Below are positions 19,917 to 28,322 of a stretch of DNA of 64,000 bases, piece by piece (position 1 is the stretch's first letter; every line of letters begins with the position of its first letter). Both the position numbers and the translations under genes were made by a program. A model generated the notes under the pieces. The model did no database searches and had not been told where the DNA came from. It worked only from the letters and a program-made list of their open reading frames with translations. The stretch covers positions 1-64,000 of IMG/VR virus record IMGVR_UViG_3300023178_000043; one strand, given 5' to 3'. This stretch comes from a virus.

Positions 19917-20351
19917 ATGACTATTGCCTTGACGGTTGTTTGCACTATAGCAATTATGATGTTGTTTATTACATTCTTTGCTGTAATTGGTCTACACCAC
20001 AACAGTCAAATGTTAATGCATAGAATAACAGAACTACACGCTATGAATCGTGAACAGATGGCTCATTATACAAATCTTTCTAAGTATGTATTAGATTTGT
20101 CTGTGGTTCTAGAAAATATGGCTGACTCCACACAAGAGCTAACTCAAGCTCTTTTTGAGAATTCATTTAAAATGGTTCGTGGTGGTGGTCGTATTTTCGG
20201 CGGATTTTCTCCAGAAGAAATTGCAGAAAAAATTAACAAAGAACATGATACACCGCTTACAGAAAGTGACCTAGACGACCTCAGAGATTTGTTTATGGGT
20301 ATTGACCCCGATGAGGAAGACCAAGAAGACGATGGCGAAGAGGCATTCTAA
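19917..20351 (+). CDS. membrane protein with acidic tail (144 aa)
   Basis: Span at residues 2-27 (IALTVVCTIAIMMLFITFFAVIGL), helical middle and a strongly acidic C-terminus (DPDEEDQEDDGEEAF). Not recognised. Same layout as the gene before it. Confidence 0.6.
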   Translation: MTIALTVVCTIAIMMLFITFFAVIGLHHNSQMLMHRITELHAMNREQMAHYTNLSKYVLDLSVVLENMADSTQELTQALFENSFKMVRGGGRIFGGFSPEEIAEKINKEHDTPLTESDLDDLRDLFMGIDPDEEDQEDDGEEAF

Positions 20352-20748
20352 CAGATACAAATGTTGGTATGACAAGACCTTTACCAAAGAACAAATGAAG
20401 GAATACTTTGGTGATGGTTGGGGAGACTTACTAGATAAAGCATTTTATATGATATCATTACTCCCCGATGTAGAAATATGTAGCGCTAGAAGATGTTATG
20501 GAATGTTACATATGTATGCTCGTTGTGAAGACGAGTTAGTATTATCGGCGGCAGAAGGAATACTTTGGAAAGTAGAACGAATGTCTGCTATGGTATGTGA
20601 AGGATGTGGAAAGCAAGGTAGACGCAGAACAGAATTAAAAGAAACACATAATTTCTGTAATGATTGTTACCTAATTTATTTAAACAAAGTTGACGACCCA
20701 ATGACATTATTTTTGCCGGGTCGGGAAGGATTATTTAAGGAGGATTAG
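20335..20748 (+). CDS. zinc-ribbon protein (137 aa)
   Basis: The start at ATG 20335 lies within the acidic tail of the previous gene; an in-frame ATG 33 nt further up is less likely. C-terminal CEGCGKQG...CNDC ribbon. Helical N-terminal part with KCWYDKTFTKEQMKEYF. Function unknown. Confidence 0.6.
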   Translation, partial: AKRHSNRYKCWYDKTFTKEQMKEYFGDGWGDLLDKAFYMISLLPDVEICSARRCYGMLHMYARCEDELVLSAAEGILWKVERMSAMVCEGCGKQGRRRTELKETHNFCNDCYLIYLNKVDDPMTLFLPGREGLFKED

Positions 20749-20750
20749 TT

Positions 20751-21056
20751 ATGTTTTGGACAGACGAAGATATTCAACCAGCAGTAGATTTAGCAGCTAA
20801 ACTGTTTGGTCAAAACAACCTTTATGAACAAGACAATAGAAATGCACATAGAAATGTTTCTATTATGACTAGAGAGTTTGGCAAGATTTGGTTTGGTGAT
20901 ATGGAACTAAACGAAGAAACCAAAGAAAATATGGAAAAGTTATCGGTCACAATAAATCAAAAAGTTTATTTTACCAAGGGGTTTGATACATTTAATGCTT
21001 TGTATACGACCACCAGTAAACTACGAGAAGTTACTCCAGAAGAAGTCACATACTGA
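20751..21056 (+). CDS. protein of unknown function (101 aa)
   Basis: AAGGAGG site. Acidic, helical; no domain recognised. Follows the zinc-ribbon gene by 2 nt. Confidence 0.65.
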   Translation: MFWTDEDIQPAVDLAAKLFGQNNLYEQDNRNAHRNVSIMTREFGKIWFGDMELNEETKENMEKLSVTINQKVYFTKGFDTFNALYTTTSKLREVTPEEVTY

Positions 21057-21064
21057 TACTTATA
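21057..21064 (+). promoter_or_regulatory. late-promoter-like motif TACTTATA
   Basis: Begins right at the stop of the previous gene, 44 nt before the 96-aa gene. Confidence 0.5.
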
Positions 21065-21108
21065 GTTACAATCTAATCGTTATGATGACTTATCATAGGA
21101 GATTGCAA

Positions 21109-21399
21109 ATGATTAAGTTCATCAAAAATCTATTCAGGTCATATAAAAAAGCATCACACGTAGATGATATACTTAGAGAGTCTACTGCGATTGAGTTCTT
21201 GATAGAAGAATCTTACACAATGCAAGATTTTATATATTGTAAGAAAAAGATTAGACAATTTGAGAATCGTTGGGACAAAGAGGAAGAATCGTTTGGTTCT
21301 GCTCTTGCTAAAAAATTAAATAAGCAATACAACACTCGTCTAATCAGACAAAAATATCAAATTCAGTTATATGCGAAAAAAACGAGGAAGGAAGTATAA
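21109..21399 (+). CDS. basic helical protein (96 aa)
   Basis: The start is set at ATG 21109 after AGGAGA; the longer frame back to 20983 overlaps the previous gene without a ribosome site. Lys/Arg-rich C-terminus. Not recognised. Overlaps the next gene by 29 nt. Confidence 0.6.
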   Translation: MIKFIKNLFRSYKKASHVDDILRESTAIEFLIEESYTMQDFIYCKKKIRQFENRWDKEEESFGSALAKKLNKQYNTRLIRQKYQIQLYAKKTRKEV

Positions 21400-21757
21400 G
21401 GTTCACACCAAAGAAGAAATTTGGTGTTCTATGTGTAAGGTTGCAAGTGTAATGAGCAACTCTGATGTAGAAGAATTGATATGTGGTGATTGTTTTGGAA
21501 GAATGATTTATTGGGAGGAATGTCAGTTAGAAAAAGAAAGAGTCCATTACGCTAAAGGTTGGAACCTAAAAAAGAAGTATAAAGCACCAGACGGGAAGGT
21601 TTTTAGTTTCGGAGAGGAAATAACTGGAGAAGAAGATGCTGGAAATACCAAACAACCTAGTAAGAAAACTAAATCTGTTTCAGGACGCAGAACCAAAAAT
21701 AGTAAATCAGTATTATCTAAGAAAGATAAGACAAGCGGTAAGAAAAAAAGAAAATAG
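21371..21757 (+). CDS. zinc-ribbon protein with Lys/Ser tail (128 aa)
   Basis: CSMC (19-22) and CGDC (38-41) form a zinc ribbon; the last 40 residues are a Lys/Ser/Thr-rich basic tail of the kind that binds nucleic acid. The region coding the tail also codes the start of the next gene in another frame (122-nt overlap). Confidence 0.6.
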   Translation: MRKKRGRKYKVHTKEEIWCSMCKVASVMSNSDVEELICGDCFGRMIYWEECQLEKERVHYAKGWNLKKKYKAPDGKVFSFGEEITGEEDAGNTKQPSKKTKSVSGRRTKNSKSVLSKKDKTSGKKKRK

Positions 21758-21944
21758 AGCTAGATTCTACCGTATCAAAGGAACCCCAATTGTTGGTGGG
21801 GTTGAATCAAAAGAGTTTATTGAAACTCTGGAAGAACTACAAGAACGATTTATAGAAGCAGAACTATATGAATTAGCACAAGAATGTGACAACCTAATCA
21901 AAGAAATTCATATCAATAAATTAATTACAGAAACTCAGAAATGA
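21636..21944 (+). CDS. helical protein starting inside the previous gene (102 aa)
   Basis: No ATG, GTG or TTG occurs in this frame between 21636 and the end of the previous gene, so a real start must be at or before the ATG at 21636. Two-helix C-terminal half (EFIETLEELQERFIEAELYELAQ). Stop overlaps the HNH start (ATGA). Not recognised. Confidence 0.55.
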   Translation: MLEIPNNLVRKLNLFQDAEPKIVNQYYLRKIRQAVRKKENRARFYRIKGTPIVGGVESKEFIETLEELQERFIEAELYELAQECDNLIKEIHINKLITETQK

Positions 21945-22480
21945 ATAATGCAAGTTGTGTAGTTTTAAACTCAACATTTGAACCATTATCAATAATACCC
22001 ACCCGGCGGGCATTGATACTATGTTTACAAAATAAAGCTACGGTTCTACAAAGTTATGACCAAAAAGTAAGGTCACCTTCGGTTGAGATTAAACTCCCGT
22101 CCACTATCGCTCTCAAAAAATATATCAAAGTAAGAAAGATGCACACAAAGAGAGCAATCCTAAATAAAAGAAATATTTTTATTAGAGATGACCATCAATG
22201 TCAATATTGTGGTCGGGGTGCTAATGAACTTAAATCAAAAGAAGAATTAACCCGTGACCATATTATACCAAAGAAACGGGGTGGTCCAAATAGTTGGGAA
22301 AATATAGTAACCAGTTGTTCTACTTGTAATCATAACAAGGCGGACTTGACATTAGAACAGATTGGTTATACATTAAAGAGTAAACCATACGCACCAAGTA
22401 TGTTTGAAATCTTTGCTAAGACAAAGATGAAGCATTTTAATCTAGATACATTATACGATGAGGTTTTATGTTCTTCTTAG
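21941..22480 (+). CDS. HNH endonuclease (179 aa)
   Basis: CQYC (87-90), DHIIPKKRGG (106-115) and CSTCNHNKAD (126-135) form a complete HNH zinc-finger nuclease core. The N-terminal half (VVLNSTFEPLSIIPTRRALI) is the conserved extension of HNH proteins common in phages and bacteria. Free-standing; may act in mobility or DNA processing. Confidence 0.85.
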   Translation: MNNASCVVLNSTFEPLSIIPTRRALILCLQNKATVLQSYDQKVRSPSVEIKLPSTIALKKYIKVRKMHTKRAILNKRNIFIRDDHQCQYCGRGANELKSKEELTRDHIIPKKRGGPNSWENIVTSCSTCNHNKADLTLEQIGYTLKSKPYAPSMFEIFAKTKMKHFNLDTLYDEVLCSS

Positions 22481-23100
22481 ACGAAAACGTTACAACAGAA
22501 AATTATGACAAGTTTATGGGACTTATTGAAACAGATGATAGGTCCGAAAATCTAAAAAAGATGTATGAAGAGTTTGGAAACGAACTCTCACTCGCTCCAG
22601 CTAGTGCTGTTCAGTGGTATCATAACGCATTTCCCGGCGGTTATCTTGACCACATCTTACGGGTTCACGATATGTCCATTCAGGTCGCGAAACTTTATAA
22701 GGACAATGGTGGAACATTAGAGTTTACACCACAGGAGTTGAGGTTTGCTACATTACACCACGACCTTGGTAAGTTAGGTTCCCCCGGTCAACCATATTAC
22801 CTTGACCAAGATAGTGATTGGCACAGAAAGAACCAAGGTAAGAATTATAAGTATAACGGAAATGACCAGTATATGAATGTTACTGACCGAGCACTTTTTA
22901 CATTACAACATTATGATGTAAAGGTGACCCAAAACGAATGGTTGGGTATCCAATTATCTGATGGTATGTATGAGGAGGCTAATAGAGGTTATCTAATGAA
23001 TAGTATGCACCCATATCCATTTAAGACAAATCTACCACACATTGTCCATACCGCGGATTATCTTGCAACACAGATTGAAAAAGCAAATAGTAAATTTTAA
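22468..23100 (+). CDS. HD-domain phosphohydrolase (210 aa)
   Basis: H62 (DHILRVHD), the HHDLGKLG motif (97-104) and a late HTADYLA give the H...HD...D metal-binding set of HD hydrolases. Enzymes of this type act on nucleotides or cyclic nucleotides; similar HD proteins occur in T4-like cyanophages. Substrate not evident. Overlaps the HNH gene by 13 nt. Confidence 0.75.
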   Translation: MFFLDENVTTENYDKFMGLIETDDRSENLKKMYEEFGNELSLAPASAVQWYHNAFPGGYLDHILRVHDMSIQVAKLYKDNGGTLEFTPQELRFATLHHDLGKLGSPGQPYYLDQDSDWHRKNQGKNYKYNGNDQYMNVTDRALFTLQHYDVKVTQNEWLGIQLSDGMYEEANRGYLMNSMHPYPFKTNLPHIVHTADYLATQIEKANSKF

Positions 23101-23110
23101 TCATAGATGA

Positions 23111-23118
23111 TATTTATA
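23111..23118 (+). promoter_or_regulatory. late-promoter-like motif TATTTATA
   Basis: 69 nt before hsp20. A stem GTGTC/GACAC (23122-23143) lies in the leader. Confidence 0.55.
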
Positions 23119-23186
23119 AATGTGTCGCCTAATAAGGGACACAAGATGCGTAAAATCGGTCTAACAATTTAACAAGGAGAAAAACT

Positions 23187-23663
23187 ATGACTACGCTATC
23201 TGTATTCCGTCCTCGCAATAATCGCGAGTTTAATTCACTGCTCAAGGAGCGTGACCACTTTATCCGTTCCTTTGATACTATCTTTGACGATATGTTTAAG
23301 TCCCATTTCGGTGATATGGGCGTTTCCGCTGGTAAGGGAGCTTACCCCAAGGTCAACATTGTAAATCGTGATGACAAGGTTGAGATTGTCGCAGAACTCG
23401 CAGGGTTCACTAAAGACGACATTGAATTAGAGATTGACGAGGATGTCCTCACAATCTCTGGCAAGTCGCCTCAACAAGATAAGGAAGAGGTTACTTACTA
23501 CTTAAGGGAACTCAAGAGAAGTTCCTTCAGGCGTTCATTTAAGGTCGTAGACCAGTATGAGATGGATAAGGTGAGCGCTAAATTTGACAATGGCCTTCTT
23601 ACAATCACTCTACCAAAGGTAAAGGAAGAGGTCAAAGTCGCAAAAAAGGTTACGATAAAATAA
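23187..23663 (+). CDS. hsp20: Hsp20 small heat shock protein (158 aa)
   Basis: Alpha-crystallin domain at residues 54-145, with VEIVAELAGFTKDDIEL and the NGLLTITLPK motif (135-144). Holdase chaperone; Hsp20 is a core gene of T4-like cyanophages and relatives. Good AAGGAG site. Followed by a strong terminator, so it is a single-gene unit. Confidence 0.92.
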   Translation: MTTLSVFRPRNNREFNSLLKERDHFIRSFDTIFDDMFKSHFGDMGVSAGKGAYPKVNIVNRDDKVEIVAELAGFTKDDIELEIDEDVLTISGKSPQQDKEEVTYYLRELKRSSFRRSFKVVDQYEMDKVSAKFDNGLLTITLPKVKEEVKVAKKVTIK

Positions 23664-23682
23664 CTTAAAGAAAACGAAAGCC

Positions 23683-23696
23683 GAAAGGAGGTGATC
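23683..23696 (+). promoter_or_regulatory. 14-nt complement of the 16S rRNA 3' tail without a start codon
   Basis: GAAAGGAGGTGATC is perfectly complementary to the usual 16S 3' end GATCACCTCCTTTC. No ATG, GTG or TTG frame of any length follows before the terminator hairpin. Confidence 0.5.
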
Positions 23697-23712
23697 TTAA
23701 CGGTTCTGTTTA

Positions 23713-23743
23713 GTGGGGTACCTTCGGGTGCCCCACTTTTTTT
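23713..23743 (+). terminator. strong rho-independent terminator after hsp20
   Basis: 10-bp stem GTGGGGTACC/GGTGCCCCAC with a TTCG tetraloop, followed by seven T. The clearest terminator in the window. Confidence 0.95.
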
Positions 23744-23757
23744 ATTTTATAATTTGA

Positions 23758-23765
23758 TATTTATA
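23758..23765 (+). promoter_or_regulatory. late-promoter-like motif TATTTATA
   Basis: 18 nt before the Cys-cluster gene and directly after the hsp20 terminator, so transcription must restart here. Confidence 0.6.
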
Positions 23766-23783
23766 TTAGAAAGGAAACGGTAA

Positions 23784-24287
23784 ATGAAGCGTGAATGTGG
23801 TGATTGTACAGTTTGTTGTGATATTCTAACAATAGAAGAAGAAAATTTTTATAAAGAAGGACGAACAAAATGTAATTTTTTAGTAAATAATAAATGTAAT
23901 ATATACGAAGATAAACCAAAATGTTGTAGTGAATTTTTTTGTTCTTGGTTAACTGGAATTGGTGGTGGAGAACAACAACCAAATAAAAATAAAATTTTGA
24001 CGTTTGCTGCAGAATTTAATAATGGACTTTGGGTAGTTGTAATTGAAACAGAACCAGACGCACTTCTGACTTCTGGTAGAGAAATGGCTATAGAACTTGC
24101 AAAATTATATTCTGTTCCTTTAGTAGTAGAATTGTATAATAATAAAAATAAAACTGGTGATTGGACAGTTATAAAAGAATCATTGTTTAGTAGAACTAGT
24201 AAAATGCGTGGAAGTTTTATACAGTGGTTAGATGAAGAAAATACTGTAGGAGTATATGAATTGATAAATTCAAATGAGGATTTTTAA
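23784..24287 (+). CDS. YkgJ-type cysteine-cluster protein (167 aa)
   Basis: Nine Cys in the first 55 residues with CGDCTVCC, CNFL, CNIY and KCCSEFFCSW, the CxxCxxCC pattern of the YkgJ family (zinc or iron binding). The rest is a small alpha/beta domain. Role unknown. Stop overlaps the next start (TAATG). Confidence 0.7.
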   Translation: MKRECGDCTVCCDILTIEEENFYKEGRTKCNFLVNNKCNIYEDKPKCCSEFFCSWLTGIGGGEQQPNKNKILTFAAEFNNGLWVVVIETEPDALLTSGREMAIELAKLYSVPLVVELYNNKNKTGDWTVIKESLFSRTSKMRGSFIQWLDEENTVGVYELINSNEDF

Positions 24288-25972
24288 TGGCAATAGTTAA
24301 TGTAGCCGCATACAATACCAGAGTTGACCCCGCCGAGTCTGTTACTGATTGGAATCCTTTTTCGGGTGGTGGTTCTCCTACATTAGAAACTGATATTGTT
24401 TATCAAGGTACAAACTCTGTATCAAACAAAGTTGGTACTAGTAGACAGGGTGTAGAATATGACGGTCCTACGAATTACGACATAACAGACAAAGCAGTTG
24501 GTTTAGCTTGGATAGCAAAATATAATGTTTCAAATCCAAAAGCTCTTTTATCAAGAACTACACCTTCTGTGACAGTTTTGATTGGAAGTGCAAACAATCA
24601 ATATAACGAATATTATATAGATGGGGTTCTTACATACCCAGCTTCAGGTGGTTGGAGGTTAATTGCGATTGACCCAGACCTCTATACAAGAGATGCGGGA
24701 ACTGGAACTGTTGATTATACACAGATAAGTTATTTTGGATTAGTTGGTGATTTTGCTGGTTCATCCAAAACTGATAACTTAGCACTAGATGCAATTGATT
24801 TAGGAAATGGTCTTAATTTAACTGGTGGGGACGGTGGAGATACTGATGGAACCTTCCAAGATTTTATTAATTATGATGAGGGAAATACTGACAACCGATT
24901 TGGGTATGTAAGTTCAAAAGAAGGAATTTTGTATGTTAATGGTTCATTAACTGTTGGAGAAGAAACAGGTTCCGCGGAAACTGCAGTAGCTACAGAATTT
25001 GGAGACGACGGGTCGGTTGTGGTTTGGAACAATGGTTATTTTGCTACCAATTGGGCTAATTTAAAATTAAATATAGCAAATTCATCAACTTTAATTGATT
25101 TAGAAAATACAACATTTATCGGTCGTGGAGAACTTAATAATACTTTTGATGGTAGAATAACATCAACACAAGATACTAGACCAAGTTTAATAATAACTGG
25201 TTCACTTGGACAAGTAACATCTAGTGGGTGTGTTTATCAAAATTTTAATAGTTCAAGTCTTAATGAAAAAGTTAGATTTAATGGAGGTTCCCTAGAGACT
25301 GCGTATATGATTCAAAGTGGTTCTCATGTTGACGCAGTAAAAATAACCACAACCAGTACATCCAGTTTTGCAACTCTACAAGATTTTACAGGAACACAAA
25401 CTGGAACTTCTGGATTATATAATTGTACTTTTGTTCAAGGTAATGATGGCCACGCGATGGTCATTTCTGGAAGTTCTTTTGATTTTTATGGATTAAAATT
25501 TCAAGGATATGGAAACACTACAAGTGATAGTGCTTCAGTATACGTTAGTGCTTCTACGGGAACAGTTACAATTAATCTTTTTAATGATGGTGACACCCCA
25601 ACATATAAATCTGACGGAGCCACAGTAAATATTGTTCAGTCAGTACAACTTAAAATATCCAACGCGGTTTCTGGTTCAGAAGTTCAATTGGTTTCTTCTA
25701 GTGGTGCTGATTTAGATACTGTAGCAGGAACAAATTTTCAAATAGATGAAACTACTGGTAGATTGCCTACTCAAGCATCATCTAACAATTTTGCAACTTA
25801 CAATTACAATTATCCCGGCTATGACCAAGAAATTTATGTTATCGTTCATTCTCTTGGTTATGAGTATCAATTAATCGAAGCAACATTAAGTACTGTTGGT
25901 CAAACTATAAGAACATCACAAGTAGAAGATAGAAACTACGATGAAGGACAAACTCCATTTGACCCAATTTGA
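24287..25972 (+). CDS. virion protein, beta-rich, Gly/Ser-rich (561 aa)
   Basis: No enzyme motif. Long Thr/Ser/Gly/Asn-rich beta pattern, with a middle part (residues 210-480) that reads like a right-handed beta-helix of the pectate-lyase type (repeated short strands with SGS turns). Start of the long structural cluster; likely a fibre, collar or decoration protein. Confidence 0.55.
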   Translation: MAIVNVAAYNTRVDPAESVTDWNPFSGGGSPTLETDIVYQGTNSVSNKVGTSRQGVEYDGPTNYDITDKAVGLAWIAKYNVSNPKALLSRTTPSVTVLIGSANNQYNEYYIDGVLTYPASGGWRLIAIDPDLYTRDAGTGTVDYTQISYFGLVGDFAGSSKTDNLALDAIDLGNGLNLTGGDGGDTDGTFQDFINYDEGNTDNRFGYVSSKEGILYVNGSLTVGEETGSAETAVATEFGDDGSVVVWNNGYFATNWANLKLNIANSSTLIDLENTTFIGRGELNNTFDGRITSTQDTRPSLIITGSLGQVTSSGCVYQNFNSSSLNEKVRFNGGSLETAYMIQSGSHVDAVKITTTSTSSFATLQDFTGTQTGTSGLYNCTFVQGNDGHAMVISGSSFDFYGLKFQGYGNTTSDSASVYVSASTGTVTINLFNDGDTPTYKSDGATVNIVQSVQLKISNAVSGSEVQLVSSSGADLDTVAGTNFQIDETTGRLPTQASSNNFATYNYNYPGYDQEIYVIVHSLGYEYQLIEATLSTVGQTIRTSQVEDRNYDEGQTPFDPI

Positions 25973-25998
25973 TGACTAATTAATCTAATCTAACACAC

Positions 25999-26006
25999 TA
26001 TTTATT
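25999..26006 (+). promoter_or_regulatory. weak late-promoter-like motif TATTTATT
   Basis: One base off the motif, 29 nt before the 186-aa gene. Confidence 0.3.
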
Positions 26007-26034
26007 ATGGAGTAACTTTATTTGGTGACCAATT

Positions 26035-26595
26035 ATGAAAGATTTTTTTGTATATACCGATAAACCAACCGACTTTGATTTTAAAGTTGAAGTAGAAGGA
26101 GCATCACTAAGTGAAGCAAAAGCTAGACTAATTTTGTCTGGCGAGAAAGCCAACTACATTGTTGAAGGTAAGGTAGATAAAGATGGTTCTGCTAAAATTG
26201 AAATTCCAAAACTAAAAGGTCTTGTAGAGGATAGTTCAGTTGGAACAATGGATTTAGAAGTCATCGTGGAGGATGCCTACTTTAGTCCTTGGTCTGGAAC
26301 ATATAGAGTGACCGCTTCTAAGAAAGTCACGGTCAATGAAATCGCACAACAAAAACAACCATCTAAACCAGCAATATCGGTCACCGTTAAAGAAAACAAA
26401 TCTCCTTACCAAAAGAAGATTGACCAAATCGCAGAAGATTTGAGAAACAGAAGTATTACTTCCAGAAACATACTTTCTACACAAAATAAGAAATATTTAT
26501 ATTCATTAATGGAAGTAACATTCAATAAATCGTTACAAGACCTTGACAACAACGTTATAATTTCAGATATTATAAATACAATAGCAGAGGGATAA
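26035..26595 (+). CDS. probable virion protein (186 aa)
   Basis: N-terminal half is beta-rich, like an Ig-type or scaffold domain (FKVEVEGASLSEAKARLILSG); C-terminal half is helical (YQKKIDQIAEDLRNR, YLYSLMEVTFNKSLQ). Follows the same pattern as small core or scaffold proteins, but no family is recognised. Two nt from the next start codon region. Confidence 0.5.
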   Translation: MKDFFVYTDKPTDFDFKVEVEGASLSEAKARLILSGEKANYIVEGKVDKDGSAKIEIPKLKGLVEDSSVGTMDLEVIVEDAYFSPWSGTYRVTASKKVTVNEIAQQKQPSKPAISVTVKENKSPYQKKIDQIAEDLRNRSITSRNILSTQNKKYLYSLMEVTFNKSLQDLDNNVIISDIINTIAEG

Positions 26596-26598
26596 GCA

Positions 26599-28284
26599 AT
26601 GCCAAAAATCGTAGACCCAGATAATCTAACCACCGATGTTTCCGTTGTATGGGGAACGGGTTCAGCGGCAACAAGAACAATAACCGTTCAAACTAGTGCT
26701 GATAATGCATCCAGTTTGGTTGCACCACTAGAATCTGGTTCGGATTCTGGTGTAACGTTACAATGTCTTTATTCCTTTGCTAAGGAAGAGTGGAAAAATG
26801 GTCCACAGGCCGATAATCTCATTAAAATTCCATTTCCATTTGTTGCTATCACGAAAAACCAGTTTGACTTGGTTAACTTTTGGGATTTTACCGACGATGA
26901 TTCTCGTTATTTAATTAGAGATGCTGGTTGGTCAGTTCAATCTGGTTCCATTACGATTCAGGAATGGGTAGGAATCAGAACACTTGGTACTATTACATTA
27001 GATTCAACAACAACCCCACCTGACCCATCACTTTCTGACCAAGTATATTTTGTTCAGAGTGGTTCTGCTAATGCCGGCGGCTCTGGTGAAGCTGTAAATA
27101 ACATAGTTCAAAACTTTAAGATGAGTGGTTCGGTCAACCAAGCAATTCTCCATTATTCTGCTTCTAATGACGGAAATACAATTGACCGTAATTTCCGTGG
27201 AAATACTACATTGTATCTTCGTGAGTATAAAAAGATTTACGATGACGCTAACATTCAAACAGACCTTGGTGTTACTACACAGGAATACACACTTTATTCG
27301 GTTCCTCTTACAACAACTACCGACATTAAAGTTAATACAACATCTGAAGCCGATGCAGGAACAAACGGTCCTTGGAATCACGTTGATATTTTCTTCCTGA
27401 GTGGTTCTGGGTATATTGCTTCTGGTTCCGATGGAAGTCCAACATACGCTGGTTTGGTTGTAAGTGGTTCTGATGGAAATTGGTATATTGATAATACTGG
27501 AGCACAAACTGGGACTCCTCCGGGAAATGGTTGGGTTCCTTATGTCTTAACTACCCCACAAGGATTTCAAATTAGTGGTTCTCAACAAATTACGGGTTCT
27601 ATTTATTCACCATTCAATGTTATTATCACAAATGGAACTAGTTCATTTGAAAAAACTGGTTCTTTAGAAGATGTATACACATCAGTTCAGTATCAATTGA
27701 GACTGTCAACTGACATTGACAAAGGCAACCATTTTTCAGAAGATTTTATCGGTAAAAAGACAAGAACTCTGTTATCATTCGTTGGTGATACTTTGATTAC
27801 ATCAGATGGTGTATTTGTGTATGCTCAAAAAGATGCCGATACAAACAGAATTGATTTCTATGATGTCAGTGGTTCATTAGCAAGATATCCATTCGTCTCA
27901 ACGGGTATTATCAGTTGGAACGATAACTTAAGTTCGGATGTCAGTGGTTCATACTTCATGTTCTTTACTAACTTAGGAAACGAAGGCGGGGATGCAACAG
28001 GTTCATTTGGCTTACCAGCGGCTCTGTTGGTCAATGACGCTTCAGATCCACCAGTTCCAATTACAGGTTCCACTAGTGGTTCTACTCAAAGATCTTACAC
28101 ATTTGATTACACCAACAATGTGCAAGGTGGTAGAACTTCACAAACAGATGCTGACGTAACTGTGGTTGCTATTGGGTTTGGCACTGCACAATATGTAACA
28201 ACAACCGCTACGATTCTAGAAACAAAAACAAACAACATCTCACTGGTTGCCGCACTTGAACGTAACTACGAGAACCCAGCTTAA
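26599..28284 (+). CDS. virion protein, beta-rich (561 aa)
   Basis: Not recognised. Abundant SGS and GSxxSGS turns shared with the other structural proteins here, aromatic-rich N-terminal domain (WKNGPQADNLIKIPFPFVAI). Probably a tail or neck component. Same length as the protein at 24287 but without clear likeness in sequence. Confidence 0.55.
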   Translation: MPKIVDPDNLTTDVSVVWGTGSAATRTITVQTSADNASSLVAPLESGSDSGVTLQCLYSFAKEEWKNGPQADNLIKIPFPFVAITKNQFDLVNFWDFTDDDSRYLIRDAGWSVQSGSITIQEWVGIRTLGTITLDSTTTPPDPSLSDQVYFVQSGSANAGGSGEAVNNIVQNFKMSGSVNQAILHYSASNDGNTIDRNFRGNTTLYLREYKKIYDDANIQTDLGVTTQEYTLYSVPLTTTTDIKVNTTSEADAGTNGPWNHVDIFFLSGSGYIASGSDGSPTYAGLVVSGSDGNWYIDNTGAQTGTPPGNGWVPYVLTTPQGFQISGSQQITGSIYSPFNVIITNGTSSFEKTGSLEDVYTSVQYQLRLSTDIDKGNHFSEDFIGKKTRTLLSFVGDTLITSDGVFVYAQKDADTNRIDFYDVSGSLARYPFVSTGIISWNDNLSSDVSGSYFMFFTNLGNEGGDATGSFGLPAALLVNDASDPPVPITGSTSGSTQRSYTFDYTNNVQGGRTSQTDADVTVVAIGFGTAQYVTTTATILETKTNNISLVAALERNYENPA

Positions 28285-28322
28285 TAATTGGTTACAACTT
28301 ATATGACAAATAGGATTTAAAT

